From assembly GCF_003609775.1 (NCBI RefSeq), contig NZ_AP018049.1, positions 1,302,001-1,366,000 on the forward strand: a stretch of DNA of 64,000 bases, written 5' to 3'. The translations under genes were made by a program, and so were the position numbers. Positions 1 through 8,150 of this stretch are shown here, piece after piece. The stretch is from Prevotella melaninogenica (GTDB lineage Bacteria; Bacteroidota; Bacteroidia; Bacteroidales; Bacteroidaceae). Under the pieces are notes generated by a model. It made no database searches and was not told the origin of the DNA. It was given only the letters and a program-made list of their open reading frames with translations. Each line of letters opens with the position of its first letter. The stretch's first letter is position 1.

Positions 1-377
1 TTTGGACTACCAAGGAAAAGGGTGCATTCCTGTGAAGGTTCCACCTCATGCTGGAATATATCTACATGTAAACAAGAGGAAAGAACTCCTGCTCGTAAAT
101 TATCTTTCATCCAAAAGTCATTACAAATAGACAACATATTATTTGATGCTGATGTCGAAACATCCATTTGCAAATCACCTTTACCTATTGATGCAAATAG
201 GTTATTTCCAACATACTTTGCAAGTTCTAATGAATCAGCAATATTTTCCCCACTCGTGCTTGAGAACCTTACAAAAAGAGACACATACCCTGGAGGTAAT
301 ACATCATTATTTTCCGAACTACAAGACAAAAGAAATAATGGGAGCATAGCTAATAAAAATAAAACTCTACTTTTCAT
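1..377 (-). CDS. Lipoprotein, 3' end beyond the window (partial)
   Basis: Reading the minus strand from the ATG at 377 gives an open frame to the left edge, about 125 residues. The product starts MKSRVLFLLAMLPLFLLSCS, a short basic N-terminus, a hydrophobic core and a lipobox ending LLSC, so it should be exported and lipidated on Cys19. The remainder is Ser/Asn-rich and I recognise no domain. A plus-strand open frame over the same bases is a shadow. The function is unknown; the lipoprotein assignment is fairly secure, the family is not. Confidence 0.7.
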   Translation of the reverse strand, partial: MKSRVLFLLAMLPLFLLSCSSENNDVLPPGYVSLFVRFSSTSGENIADSLELAKYVGNNLFASIGKGDLQMDVSTSASNNMLSICNDFWMKDNLRAGVLSSCLHVDIFQHEVEPSQECTLFLGSP

Positions 378-515
378 AGACTTACAATTTAGTTATTTAT
401 AAATAATTTGTTGTTAAATTACCTTTGATTTATCTTATGCAAAAATAAAAAAAAGAAGAACTTTTGTCAAGTTACGCCACATCTTTTTAACATAATTTGA
501 ACAACGCCTATTCTT

Positions 516-656
516 ATTACAAAAATAGTTTTATTTTTAGTTGCTGTCACTTTTAACATTTCATATAACCACCCTATAAACCAGCGTGTTAAACACTGAT
601 ACAGAATGACAGATATGACAGGAAAAGTTAATTTAAAGCGTTTCTTATACCCCTGA
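516..656 (+). repeat. Dispersed TTGCTGTCAC repeat, copy A
   Basis: About 140 bp aligns base for base over most of its length with 8009-8150. Shared blocks include TTTTTAGTTGCTGTCAC, TTTAACATTTCA, GTTAAACACT and TGACAGATATGACAGGAAAA. The core recurs at 41911-42007 and 44331-44416, which bracket the vapE/DUF6078 genes. The function is unknown. Confidence 0.6.
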
Positions 657-814
657 GAAAAATGGGCTCAGTCTATAATAAAGAGATAATTTCTATGAAA
701 TAATAGATGACTGAAGGCTCGTAAACATTGAAAACTTCTCCAACTCTTACAACCAAGGATAGAATCGCTCCTAACAAACATAAACACAGTTAAGCGGTTT
801 TTGTGCAAGTTTTT

Positions 815-845
815 TTGTTTATGTTGCAAAAAAACTGTACTTTTG
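815..845 (+). promoter_or_regulatory. Bacteroidetes-type promoter of etfB
   Basis: A TTG at 815-817 and TACTTTTG (838-845, matching TAnnTTTG) are separated by 20 bp, the normal spacing between the -33 and -7 elements in Bacteroidota. The etfB ATG follows 46 bp downstream. Confidence 0.6.
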
Positions 846-891
846 CCCTCAACCAAAACAATTGAATATTAAATAACACATTATTATATTT

Positions 892-1761
892 ATGAGTTTG
901 AAAATTGTAGTACTTGCTAAGCAGGTACCTGACACAAGAAATGTGGGAAAAGATGCCATGACAGCCGAAGGAACGGTTAACCGTGCCGCACTGCCTGCCA
1001 TCTTCAACCCTGAAGACCTCAACGCATTGGAGCAGGCTCTAAGACTGAAAGAACAGAACCCAGGCTCTACTGTAGGAATCTTAACCATGGGACCTCCACG
1101 TGCCGGAGAGATTATCCGACAAGGACTCTATCGTGGTGCTGATACCGGCTGGTTGCTTACCGACCGTAAGTTTGCTGGCGCTGACACACTCGCTACTTCA
1201 TACGCTTTGGCGATGGCTGTACAGAAAATCGGTGATGTAGACATCATCATCGGTGGACGTCAGGCTATCGATGGTGATACCGCACAGGTTGGACCACAGG
1301 TTGCACAGAAGTTAGGACTCAACCAAGTTACTTACGCAGAAGAAATCCTAAAGATTGAGGATGGTAAGGCTACTATCCGCCGTCATATCGATGGTGGTGT
1401 AGAGACGGTTGTTGCTCCATTGCCAGTTCTTGTCACAGTGAACGGTACTGCTGCTCCTGCACGTCCTTGCAATGCCAAACTCGTGATGAAGTACAAGTAT
1501 GCTACTTGTCCTATGGAGCGCAAAGGAGATGAACCTTGGACAGAACTCTACGAGGAGCGTCCTTACCTCACACTGAACCAGTGGTCGGTTGCCGATGTCA
1601 ATGGCGACGAGGCACAATGTGGTTTGAGTGGTTCACCTACAAAGGTTAAGACTGTACAGAATATTGTCTTCCAAGCTAAGGAGAGCAAGACACTCACTGG
1701 TTCAGACGAGGATGTAGAGGGACTCATCCAAGAACTATTAGGAGAGAAGATTATTGGTTAA
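892..1761 (+). CDS. etfB: Electron transfer flavoprotein beta subunit
   Basis: The 289-residue product starts MSLKIVVLAKQVPDT, the characteristic EtfB/FixA opening, and carries the adenylate-binding ETF alpha/beta fold throughout, including DVDIIIGGRQAIDGDTAQVGP around residues 115-135 and a PLPVLVTVNG stretch near 177. EtfB pairs with EtfA to form a soluble FAD/nucleotide heterodimer that passes electrons from acyl-CoA dehydrogenases to an acceptor. Its partners etfA and an acyl-CoA dehydrogenase follow on the same strand. The gene is separated from etfA by a 194-bp repeat-filled gap. A TAnnTTTG promoter lies upstream. The family assignment is secure. Whether this ETF is a simple carrier or an electron-bifurcating type cannot be settled from the sequence alone. 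Confidence 0.95.
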   Translation: MSLKIVVLAKQVPDTRNVGKDAMTAEGTVNRAALPAIFNPEDLNALEQALRLKEQNPGSTVGILTMGPPRAGEIIRQGLYRGADTGWLLTDRKFAGADTLATSYALAMAVQKIGDVDIIIGGRQAIDGDTAQVGPQVAQKLGLNQVTYAEEILKIEDGKATIRRHIDGGVETVVAPLPVLVTVNGTAAPARPCNAKLVMKYKYATCPMERKGDEPWTELYEERPYLTLNQWSVADVNGDEAQCGLSGSPTKVKTVQNIVFQAKESKTLTGSDEDVEGLIQELLGEKIIG

Positions 1762-1762
1762 A

Positions 1763-1953
1763 AGCCTCTCCCCCAACCCCTCTCCGAACCAACGGTCACT
1801 GACCGAAGGGAAGTAATGGAGAGGGGCGTAGAATGTTCTATATAAACATAAGATTGAACATCATGGGGAGGTATCATATAAACATAAGAAAATCCCCCAG
1901 CAAGTGAAGCATTTCACTCCCCTCTCCACTCGGAGAGGGGGCGGGGGTGAGGC
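1763..1953. repeat. Paired GC-rich hairpin repeat between etfB and etfA
   Basis: The left arm (about 1763-1834) begins GCCTCTCCCCCAACCCCTC and closes with GGAGAGGGGCGTAGAATG. The right arm (about 1906-1953) is its imperfect reverse complement, ending GGGGGCGGGGGTGAGGCCT. Each arm is itself a hairpin. About 70-80 bp without coding potential lies between. The right arm ends 2 bp before the etfA ATG. It belongs to the family seen at 3004-3602, 23270-23485 and 24231-24375. Confidence 0.65.
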
Positions 1954-1955
1954 CT

Positions 1956-2978
1956 ATGAACAACGTATTTGTATATTGCGAAATAGAGGAAACCACCGTA
2001 CAGGAGGTTTCACAGGAGCTGTTGACCAAGGGTCGCAAGCTCGCAAATGAGTTAGGTGTGGAACTCCATGCCATCGCTGCCGGTAGTGGCATTAAGGGTA
2101 AGGTAGAAGACCAGATCCTGCCATACGGCGTTGACAAACTCTTTGTCTTTGATGGTGAGGGACTCTTCCCTTACACATCAGCACCACACACAGACATTCT
2201 TGTAAACCTCTTCACTGAGGAGAAGCCACAGATTTGTTTGATGGGTGCTACCGTTATCGGTCGTGACCTCGGTCCACGTGTGTCATCATCCCTGACAAGT
2301 GGTCTTACTGCCGATTGTACTCAACTTGAGATTGGTGACTACGAAGATAAGAAAGCGGGTAAGCGTTATGAGAATCTGCTCTATCAGATTCGTCCTGCTT
2401 TCGGTGGAAACATCGTGGCAACCATCGTCAACCCTGACCATCGTCCACAGATGGCTACTGTACGCTCTGGCGTTATGCAGAAAGCTATCTATGAAGGCGA
2501 AGCTAAGAAAGAGGTTGTCTATCCAGACGTTGCGAAGTATGTACCAGAGGTTGACTATGTTGTAAAGGTTATCGACCGTCATGTTGAGCCAGCACAGAAC
2601 AACCTGAAGGAAGCTTCTATCGTTATCTGTGGTGGCTATGGTGTAGGATCTAAAGAAGGTTTCGACTTGCTCTTTAAGTTGGCTAAGGAACTTCATGGTG
2701 AGGTTGGTGCCAGCCGTGCCGCTGTTGATGCAGGTTGGGTAGACCACGATCGTCAGATTGGTCAGACCGGTGTCACCGTCCATCCAAAGGTTTACATCGC
2801 TTGTGGTATCTCTGGACAGATTCAGCACATTGCTGGTATGCAGGACAGTGGTATCATCATCTCTATCAACAACGATCCAGACGCTCCTATCAATGCCATC
2901 GCCGACTATGTCATCAATGGCTCTGTTGAGGAGGTTGTTCCGAAGTTGATAAAGTATTATAAGCAGAATAGTAAGTAA
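1956..2978 (+). CDS. etfA: Electron transfer flavoprotein alpha subunit
   Basis: The product is 340 residues from the ATG at 1956 (MNNVFVYCEIEE). A GTG nine bases upstream is in frame but lies inside the repeat, so I prefer the ATG. The C-terminal half is the FAD domain, with CGGYGVGSKEG, GASRAAVDAGW, QIGQTGVTVHPKVYIACGIS and GMQDSGIIISINNDPDAP, all standard EtfA signatures for flavin binding. The N-terminal half is the ETF alpha/beta domain. It forms the EtfAB heterodimer with the upstream gene product and should serve the acyl-CoA dehydrogenase downstream. The repeat hairpin directly abutting the start may affect translation, which is inference. Confidence 0.95.
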   Translation: MNNVFVYCEIEETTVQEVSQELLTKGRKLANELGVELHAIAAGSGIKGKVEDQILPYGVDKLFVFDGEGLFPYTSAPHTDILVNLFTEEKPQICLMGATVIGRDLGPRVSSSLTSGLTADCTQLEIGDYEDKKAGKRYENLLYQIRPAFGGNIVATIVNPDHRPQMATVRSGVMQKAIYEGEAKKEVVYPDVAKYVPEVDYVVKVIDRHVEPAQNNLKEASIVICGGYGVGSKEGFDLLFKLAKELHGEVGASRAAVDAGWVDHDRQIGQTGVTVHPKVYIACGISGQIQHIAGMQDSGIIISINNDPDAPINAIADYVINGSVEEVVPKLIKYYKQNSK

Positions 2979-3003
2979 AGCCAGCTGACTGAACAACTAA
3001 CTG

Positions 3004-3602
3004 GCCCCTCCCCCTTGCCCCTCCCCCGAAGGGAGGGGAGTAAAATGCGAAAAGGGAATAAGAGGACTACTGTCGCTAAATACTCATTATCACAAGAGGC
3101 ATAGCGTGTATAATCATTGACTAACTACCGACCTATGACTAAAGAAAATAGAAAGAAATGCACCTACAAGACAGCTTCACCTGACAGATACCATATTCTG
3201 AAAGACTTTGCAAAGAAGAATCGAAACGAGATGACTTTGGCAGAAGATATTCTATGGAAAGAATTAAAAGGTACAAGGGGCGAATATCATTTCAGAAGAC
3301 AGCATCCTATAGGTGACTTCATTGTAGACTTTGCTTGTCTTTCACAAAACTTAGTCATAGAAGTAGATGGGGCTTACCATAAGCAACCGCTACAAGAGGC
3401 AGACGATGAAACAAGAACAGAATACCTCAATGAAATGGGATTTAATGTGCTTAGATTCACCAACGAAGAGATATACACGGACATAGATAATGTGATAGAA
3501 CAAATAACCGAATTTATAAACAACGAATAAAAAGAGTCCCTAACCGTAAGAATCAGTACATTCTACTCCCCTCTCTTCGGGGGAGGGGCAAGGGGGAGGG
3601 GC
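3004..3602 (+). mobile_element. DUF559 cassette flanked by 44-bp inverted GC-rich repeats (putative element)
   Basis: The arm at 3004-3047 and the arm at 3559-3602 are reverse complements at 42 of 44 positions. The outer ends read GCCCCTCCCCCTTGCCCCTC and each arm folds back on itself through its CCCTCCC/GGGAGGG core. The only gene inside is a DUF559 endonuclease-like ORF. Comparable inverted pairs without a gene sit at 1763-1953, 23270-23485 and 24231-24375. This architecture suggests a small mobile or mobilised unit inserted between etfA and the acyl-CoA dehydrogenase. No target-site duplication was identified, so mobility is inferred. Confidence 0.5.
3135..3530 (+). CDS. DUF559 (Vsr-like) endonuclease-domain protein
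   Basis: The product is about 131 residues from the ATG at 3135 (MTKENRKKCTYK); a TTG 18 bases upstream would add six residues. The sequence has the DUF559 pattern: an N-terminal region with LAEDILWKELKG, then FRRQHPIGDFIVDFACLS and LVIEVDGAYH, then YLNEMGFNVLRFTNEEI. These form a compact PD-(D/E)xK-type nuclease core related to the very-short-patch repair fold, with Asp in DFIVDF and Glu/Asp in IEVDG as the likely metal ligands. It interrupts the etf/acyl-CoA dehydrogenase operon and is flanked by inverted GC-rich hairpins. Its substrate is unknown. A role in moving or maintaining the flanking repeats is speculation based only on position. Confidence 0.85.
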   Translation: MTKENRKKCTYKTASPDRYHILKDFAKKNRNEMTLAEDILWKELKGTRGEYHFRRQHPIGDFIVDFACLSQNLVIEVDGAYHKQPLQEADDETRTEYLNEMGFNVLRFTNEEIYTDIDNVIEQITEFINNE

Positions 3603-3621
3603 TACTTTTACATTTTTTATC

Positions 3622-5355
3622 ATGGCAAATTATTATACTGACCACCCAGAAATAGCGTTTCACTTGGAGCATCCATTGATGAAACGCATCGTAGAACTGA
3701 AAGAGCGTAACTACGCTGATGCTTCTACACATGCTGACGCACCAGTAAACTATGAGGATGCTATCGAAAACTACAAGCGCATCTTGGATATCACTGGTGA
3801 CATAACAGCAAACATTATTGCACCTAACTCTGAGTCTGTTGACCTCGAAGGTCCACATCTCATCGACAACCGTATGCACTATGCCAGCAAGACCTTAGAG
3901 AACATTGAGGCGACTCGTCAGGCTGGCTTGTGGGGCGTTTCTATGCCTCGCCGCTATGGTGGACTGAACCTACCAAACGTTGTCTTCTCTATGATGTCTG
4001 AGCTTATTGCTGCTGCCGATGCTGGTTTCCAGAATATCTGGTCATTGCAGTCTTGTATCGACACACTCTATGAGTTTGGTGACGAGGAGCAGCGTCAGAA
4101 GTTTATCCCACGTATCTGTGAGGGAGAGATGATGTCAATGGACCTTACCGAGCCTGATGCAGGCTCTGACCTCCAGCGTGTAATGCTCAAAGCTACCTTC
4201 GACGAGAAGGAGAACTGCTGGCGATTGAATGGTGTGAAGCGTTTTATCACCAATGGCGACTCAGACATCCACCTCGTCCTTGCACGTTCAGAAGAGGGCA
4301 CACGTGATGGTCGTGGACTTTCAATGTTCATCTATGACAAGCGTGATGGCGGTGTTGACGTACGCCATATTGAGCATAAACTCGGTATTCATGGTTCTCC
4401 TACCTGCGAACTTGTTTACAAGAATGCAAAGGCAGAGCTCTGTGGTAGCAGCCGAATGGGTCTTATCAAGTACGTAATGGCATTGATGAATGGTGCTCGC
4501 CTTGGTATCGCTGCACAGTCTGTTGGTCTTGAGCAGGAGGCTTACAACGAGGGCTTGGCTTACGCTAAGGATCGTGCACAGTTTGGCAAGAAGATTGTCA
4601 ACTTCCCTGCTGTCTACGATATGCTCTCTCGTATGAAGGCAAAACTCGATGCTGGTCGTTCTCTCTTATATCAGACTGCTCGCTATGTCGATATCTACAA
4701 GGCTTTGGAAGATATTGCACGTGACCAGAAACTCACGGCTGAAGAGCGTCAGGAGATGAAGAAATATACCCGCCTTGCTGATGCCTTTACACCATTGGCA
4801 AAGGGTGTCAACTCTGAGTATGCTAACCAGACTGCCTACGACTCTATCTCTATCCATGGTGGTTCTGGTTTCATCATGGAGTATAAGTGTCAGCGTCTGT
4901 ATCGTGATGCACGTATCTTCTCTATCTACGAGGGTACAACACAGCTGCAGGTTGTTGCTGCTGTGCGTTACATCACTAACGGCACTTACCTCTCTATCAT
5001 GAAGGAGATGCTTGAGGGCGAACTCTCTTGCGACTGCATGAAGGGGCTGCGTGACCGTGTTGCAAAGCTTGTTCAGCTCTATGAAGAGGCTGTTGAGAAG
5101 GTGAACGCAAGCGACAATCAGGATGTTCACGACTTCCTTGCACGCCGTCTTTACAATATGACTGCCGACATCATCGGTTCTCTCCTCCTTATCGAGGATG
5201 CTTCTAAGGCACCAGACCTCTTCAAGAAGTCTGCCCATGTCTTTGTTCGTATGGCTGAGGAAGAAGTTATCGGTCACACTGCTTATATCAAAGCTTTCAA
5301 CGCTGAAGACCTTGAGCAGTTCAAGGCTGTGGAAGAAGAAGACACAGAAGCATAA
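3622..5355 (+). CDS. Acyl-CoA dehydrogenase family protein
   Basis: This 577-residue flavoenzyme is expected to oxidise an acyl-CoA thioester to the 2-enoyl-CoA and pass electrons to EtfAB. Visible family features are MSMDLTEPDAGSDLQRV (residues about 172-188, flavin/substrate loop), WRLNGVKRFITNGD, RDRAQFGKKI-type helix residues around 318-328, and YRDARIFSIYEGTTQLQ near 430-446, where the Glu of YEGT is in the region of the catalytic base. The C-terminal 120 residues extend the usual 380-residue core, as in the long acyl-CoA dehydrogenases. It follows etfBA and ends at a strong terminator. Its exact acyl substrate cannot be told from sequence. Confidence 0.92.
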   Translation: MANYYTDHPEIAFHLEHPLMKRIVELKERNYADASTHADAPVNYEDAIENYKRILDITGDITANIIAPNSESVDLEGPHLIDNRMHYASKTLENIEATRQAGLWGVSMPRRYGGLNLPNVVFSMMSELIAAADAGFQNIWSLQSCIDTLYEFGDEEQRQKFIPRICEGEMMSMDLTEPDAGSDLQRVMLKATFDEKENCWRLNGVKRFITNGDSDIHLVLARSEEGTRDGRGLSMFIYDKRDGGVDVRHIEHKLGIHGSPTCELVYKNAKAELCGSSRMGLIKYVMALMNGARLGIAAQSVGLEQEAYNEGLAYAKDRAQFGKKIVNFPAVYDMLSRMKAKLDAGRSLLYQTARYVDIYKALEDIARDQKLTAEERQEMKKYTRLADAFTPLAKGVNSEYANQTAYDSISIHGGSGFIMEYKCQRLYRDARIFSIYEGTTQLQVVAAVRYITNGTYLSIMKEMLEGELSCDCMKGLRDRVAKLVQLYEEAVEKVNASDNQDVHDFLARRLYNMTADIIGSLLLIEDASKAPDLFKKSAHVFVRMAEEEVIGHTAYIKAFNAEDLEQFKAVEEEDTEA

Positions 5356-5378
5356 ATATATAACGATATAAGAAATGA

Positions 5379-5416
5379 AAGCGAAGGTGGAGAAACTAAT
5401 TCCCCTTCGCTTTTAT
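5379..5416 (+). terminator. Terminator after the acyl-CoA dehydrogenase
   Basis: AAGCGAAGG (5379-5387) pairs with CCTTCGCTT (5404-5412), and the stem is followed by TTATTTAT. It closes the etf operon. Confidence 0.75.
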
Positions 5417-5463
5417 TTATAATAAACAATAAACCTACTAACAAAATAAAGAAATAACTGAGT

Positions 5464-7011
5464 ATGAATAAAAATCTATGGAATTACTATAAGCAATCAG
5501 AGGATGGGCAAAAAGCCATTGATATATTCAATCCTGAGACTGAAAATATATGGGACAACATTGAGAAAATTATTGAATTATTAAAGCAATGGGATATAAA
5601 TGAGAACTTACAATATCTTTTGAATAGAGTCATATTATATAACATCAACCTAATTGAAAGAGAATTTATCAAAGAAGATGATATTTTCAGTCGGGAGTTT
5701 TTTGAACACCTAATAACTACTTATGATATAAAAGATTTTCATATTGATGATAATGAGAATATCGATTGGCTGGAAGAAGTCATACCCCAAAATAAATTTA
5801 GAGACAAAGCATCAACCATAGATGGCTTATCCTTATTCTTATATCTTTATGATTCCTTTTTCACACCTATCCTATTATCAAATCGCTTTGATCTATTCCA
5901 GAAAAGCTGTGATGCTCTTGGTATAGAACTACCACCTATTCCACACACAACTAATTACAAAGAGTACCTTATGTACTATTATGATATATGTGTCGTCTTA
6001 AATGCTTTTCAACAAGAGAACGAGCTAAGCGATGCAGAGTTGTGTGCTTGTATCTATGACTATGGTATGAGAGTTCTACAAGAGACAACTATAGAAACAG
6101 AATTACCACAACCAACCAATATATGGTTAACAGGTGGTTCTGGGAAACACGATTTTACTTTCTTGGATTCTTTAGGAAATTCACCTGAGGCAAAAAGTTC
6201 TATATGGGCGTGTAATGAGAAAACGCGAAAAGGAGATATTGTTATTATGTATTGTACTTCTCCCAGAAGCTACATTCACTCCGTATGGCGTGCTGGCTCT
6301 ACAGGCATATTTAACCCTTTCGATTATTACCATTGCCGTACAACTATCCAAGAAGGAATAAGACTTCCTGAAATTACATTTAATGACTTAAAAAATGACG
6401 AATACTTTTCAAGCTTACCGATAGTACGCAAGAATCTGCAAGGCATTAACGGAGTTGCGTTCTCTGCAAAAGATTATTCCGAACTCCTTAGATTAGCAGC
6501 GTCAAAAGGGGCAAAGACTGACGAATTTCCACAACTATTCATGGGAGAGCATATAGATTTTGGAGAAATAAAGTTAGAAAAGGATGTTGAAGAAAAGATT
6601 CTAATCCCGATTCTTAAAAAACTTGGGTATATCGAAAGTGATTGGACAAGACAACTCCAACTAAAAGCAGGTAGAAAGGAAAAAGCTATTCCCTACTTTG
6701 TTTTCTTCCCCAAAGGTGAGAAGCATTTTGAGAACGCCCCTTTCATCATCGAAGCTAAATTAGATATGTCTTCTATCTTAGAAAGACAAAAGGCTTTTAG
6801 ACAAGCTTTCTCATATGCACGTTTGCTCCGGTCTAAACTAATGGGTATCTGCGACAAAGAACGTTTGATGATTTATAGAATAGAATCTACTGGCAGTTGT
6901 AATATAGAGACACCATTATTTGACTATCATTGGCAAGCCATATACTCAGACAATATCATCGGAGCAAAACTTGTACAATGCATAGGAAAAGAGGTTGTTG
7001 AATCACTATAA
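5464..7011 (+). CDS. Putative modified-DNA-sensing nuclease: EVE/PUA-like domain plus HsdR_N-like domain
   Basis: The protein has 515 residues. Residues 1-215 are mostly helical and unrecognised. Residues about 219-345 (from NIWLTGGSGKHDF through IWACNEKTRKGDIVIMYCTS, SVWRAGS and KNLQGINGVAFS) resemble EVE/PUA-type domains, which bind modified bases and typically show a KxGD...Y pattern with conserved tryptophans. Residues about 370-515 look like the HsdR N-terminal nuclease fold: DVEEKILIPILKKLGY, then FIIEAKLD with Glu430 and Lys432. The expected acidic residue before the FxFF strand is Pro410 instead, so catalysis is uncertain. A type IV-like restriction or DNA repair role is inferred. AT-rich codon use suggests an acquired gene. 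It stands alone after a terminator. Confidence 0.5.
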   Translation: MNKNLWNYYKQSEDGQKAIDIFNPETENIWDNIEKIIELLKQWDINENLQYLLNRVILYNINLIEREFIKEDDIFSREFFEHLITTYDIKDFHIDDNENIDWLEEVIPQNKFRDKASTIDGLSLFLYLYDSFFTPILLSNRFDLFQKSCDALGIELPPIPHTTNYKEYLMYYYDICVVLNAFQQENELSDAELCACIYDYGMRVLQETTIETELPQPTNIWLTGGSGKHDFTFLDSLGNSPEAKSSIWACNEKTRKGDIVIMYCTSPRSYIHSVWRAGSTGIFNPFDYYHCRTTIQEGIRLPEITFNDLKNDEYFSSLPIVRKNLQGINGVAFSAKDYSELLRLAASKGAKTDEFPQLFMGEHIDFGEIKLEKDVEEKILIPILKKLGYIESDWTRQLQLKAGRKEKAIPYFVFFPKGEKHFENAPFIIEAKLDMSSILERQKAFRQAFSYARLLRSKLMGICDKERLMIYRIESTGSCNIETPLFDYHWQAIYSDNIIGAKLVQCIGKEVVESL

Positions 7012-7183
7012 ACTACTAATATTCACATATAAAGAATTCTAACATCATCCCCCACCAAATACTTTCATTTCCAAAGATAATATGCGGAACAAGGAGAAAC
7101 AAAACTGAAATAATTATAAATATTAGTATTTTTCTGCTTATTTATAACTATCTTTGTCATCCATATTTAAAGGAGAGAATAAG

Positions 7184-7567
7184 ATGAAGAAATATTTTAA
7201 AGCAAGTATGTTGCTGATGGGCTTATTGTTCATCCAGTCAACAACAGCATCCGCACAATGCCCCATCAAGGAACAGATAATGAATGGAGACGATGGCGGA
7301 GAAGGTCTGGAAAAGGCAAAACGTGAACGCGAAAAGACTCCTGTTAGCCACACGCTGATTATCTTCTTTGACAAGAAGACAGGCAACAAACCTCTACTGA
7401 AAGCCATCAAAAAGCAGGACTGTACCCTACTCTATAAATACAAGGAGTTCAGTGCTGTAGCGGTCAAAGTTGACGAGAAGCACGACGTTGATAAAGCCAT
7501 TGCCGACTTCAGAAAGGTGAAAGGCGTGACAAGCGTGAACAAAGACGGAATTATGCAGTTGCAATAG
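7184..7567 (+). CDS. Small secreted protein with propeptide-inhibitor-like (I9-type) C-terminus
   Basis: I start this at the ATG at 7184 (MKKYFKASMLLMGLLFIQST), which gives a clean signal peptide with a likely cleavage after ASA (ahead of QCPIKEQ), rather than an upstream in-frame ATG at 7154. The mature part is about 105 residues. Its last 75 residues, with SHTLIIFFDKKTGNKPLLKAI, YKEFSAVAVKVDE and VKGVTSVNKDGIMQL, follow the pattern of subtilisin-propeptide/I9 inhibitor domains (strand, helix, a surface-exposed YxxFsAvavkv strand, and a V-x-G-V-x-x-V-x-x-D end). A role as a periplasmic or secreted protease inhibitor or chaperone is therefore plausible but unproven. No protease gene lies next to it. 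Confidence 0.6.
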   Translation: MKKYFKASMLLMGLLFIQSTTASAQCPIKEQIMNGDDGGEGLEKAKREREKTPVSHTLIIFFDKKTGNKPLLKAIKKQDCTLLYKYKEFSAVAVKVDEKHDVDKAIADFRKVKGVTSVNKDGIMQLQ

Positions 7568-7881
7568 AACAGACGTAATTCATAATTCATAATTCAAAAT
7601 TCATAATTATGATTACTACTATACGCTGTGTTTATTGCTACAAGTAACTTGTTCACTTGTAAACCCGCAAACTCGTTTACTTATGAACTTGTAAGCTTGT
7701 TCACTTGCAAAAAACTCTGTGAACTCCCCAGACCACATGATCACTCTGTGGACTTAAGTGCTGTCTAAACCTCAGTGTAACTCTGTGAACTCTGTGAACT
7801 CTGTGAGAGAACCTTTTTAATTCATAATTATGATTACCTGTGTCTAATGTGTTTCTTACTGCGCATTAAGACTGGAAAACA

Positions 7882-7940
7882 AAAAGACAAAAGAATAAAA
7901 CAGCAAAATACTCTTTTACCGTTTTATTCTTTTGTCTTTT
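7882..7940. repeat. 20-bp perfect inverted repeat (long hairpin)
   Basis: Bases 7882-7901 and 7921-7940 are exact reverse complements (arm AAAAGACAAAAGAATAAAAC) with a 19-base loop. It lies in a gene-free stretch about 310 bp from the nearest stop codon, too far to be an ordinary terminator. Confidence 0.6.
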
Positions 7941-8008
7941 ACTTTATAGGTTTCCTCAAAATAGGTAGCAATAAAATCTACTTACGTTAGTAAGAGAAAA
8001 CACCAATT

Positions 8009-8150
8009 ATTACGAAAATAGTTTTGTTTTTAGTTGCTGTCACATTTAACATTTCACGTAAATACGCTATCAACCAACAAGTTAAACACTACTCTTATAT
8101 GACAGATATGACAGGAAAATATATTTTAGGGATTTTCTTATCCTCAAAGA
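8009..8150 (+). repeat. Dispersed TTGCTGTCAC repeat, copy B
   Basis: It aligns with 516-656 over its full length (same order of TTAGTTGCTGTCAC, TTTAACATTTCA, GTTAAACACT and TGACAGATATGACAGGAAAA). Like copy A it is in the same orientation and has no adjacent vapE gene. Confidence 0.6.

Larger units (their letters stand above)
378..891. other. Intergenic region upstream of etfB
   Basis: No credible gene lies here. It holds copy A of a dispersed repeat (516-656) containing TTGCTGTCACTTTTAAC, and the etfB promoter near its right end. The minus-strand open frame at 668-856 has no start context or domain and is rejected. Confidence 0.6.

Noticed and set aside
22..402. 126-codon plus-strand open frame at the left end
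   Set aside because: It is antisense to a lipoprotein frame on the minus strand that has a clean lipobox signal peptide and runs to the edge.
2286..2996. Long minus-strand open frame (236 codons) over etfA
   Set aside because: Antisense shadow of etfA. EtfA signatures are clearly on the plus strand.
4666..5277. Minus-strand open frame (203 codons) over the acyl-CoA dehydrogenase gene
   Set aside because: Shadow of a well-supported coding frame, with no independent family resemblance.
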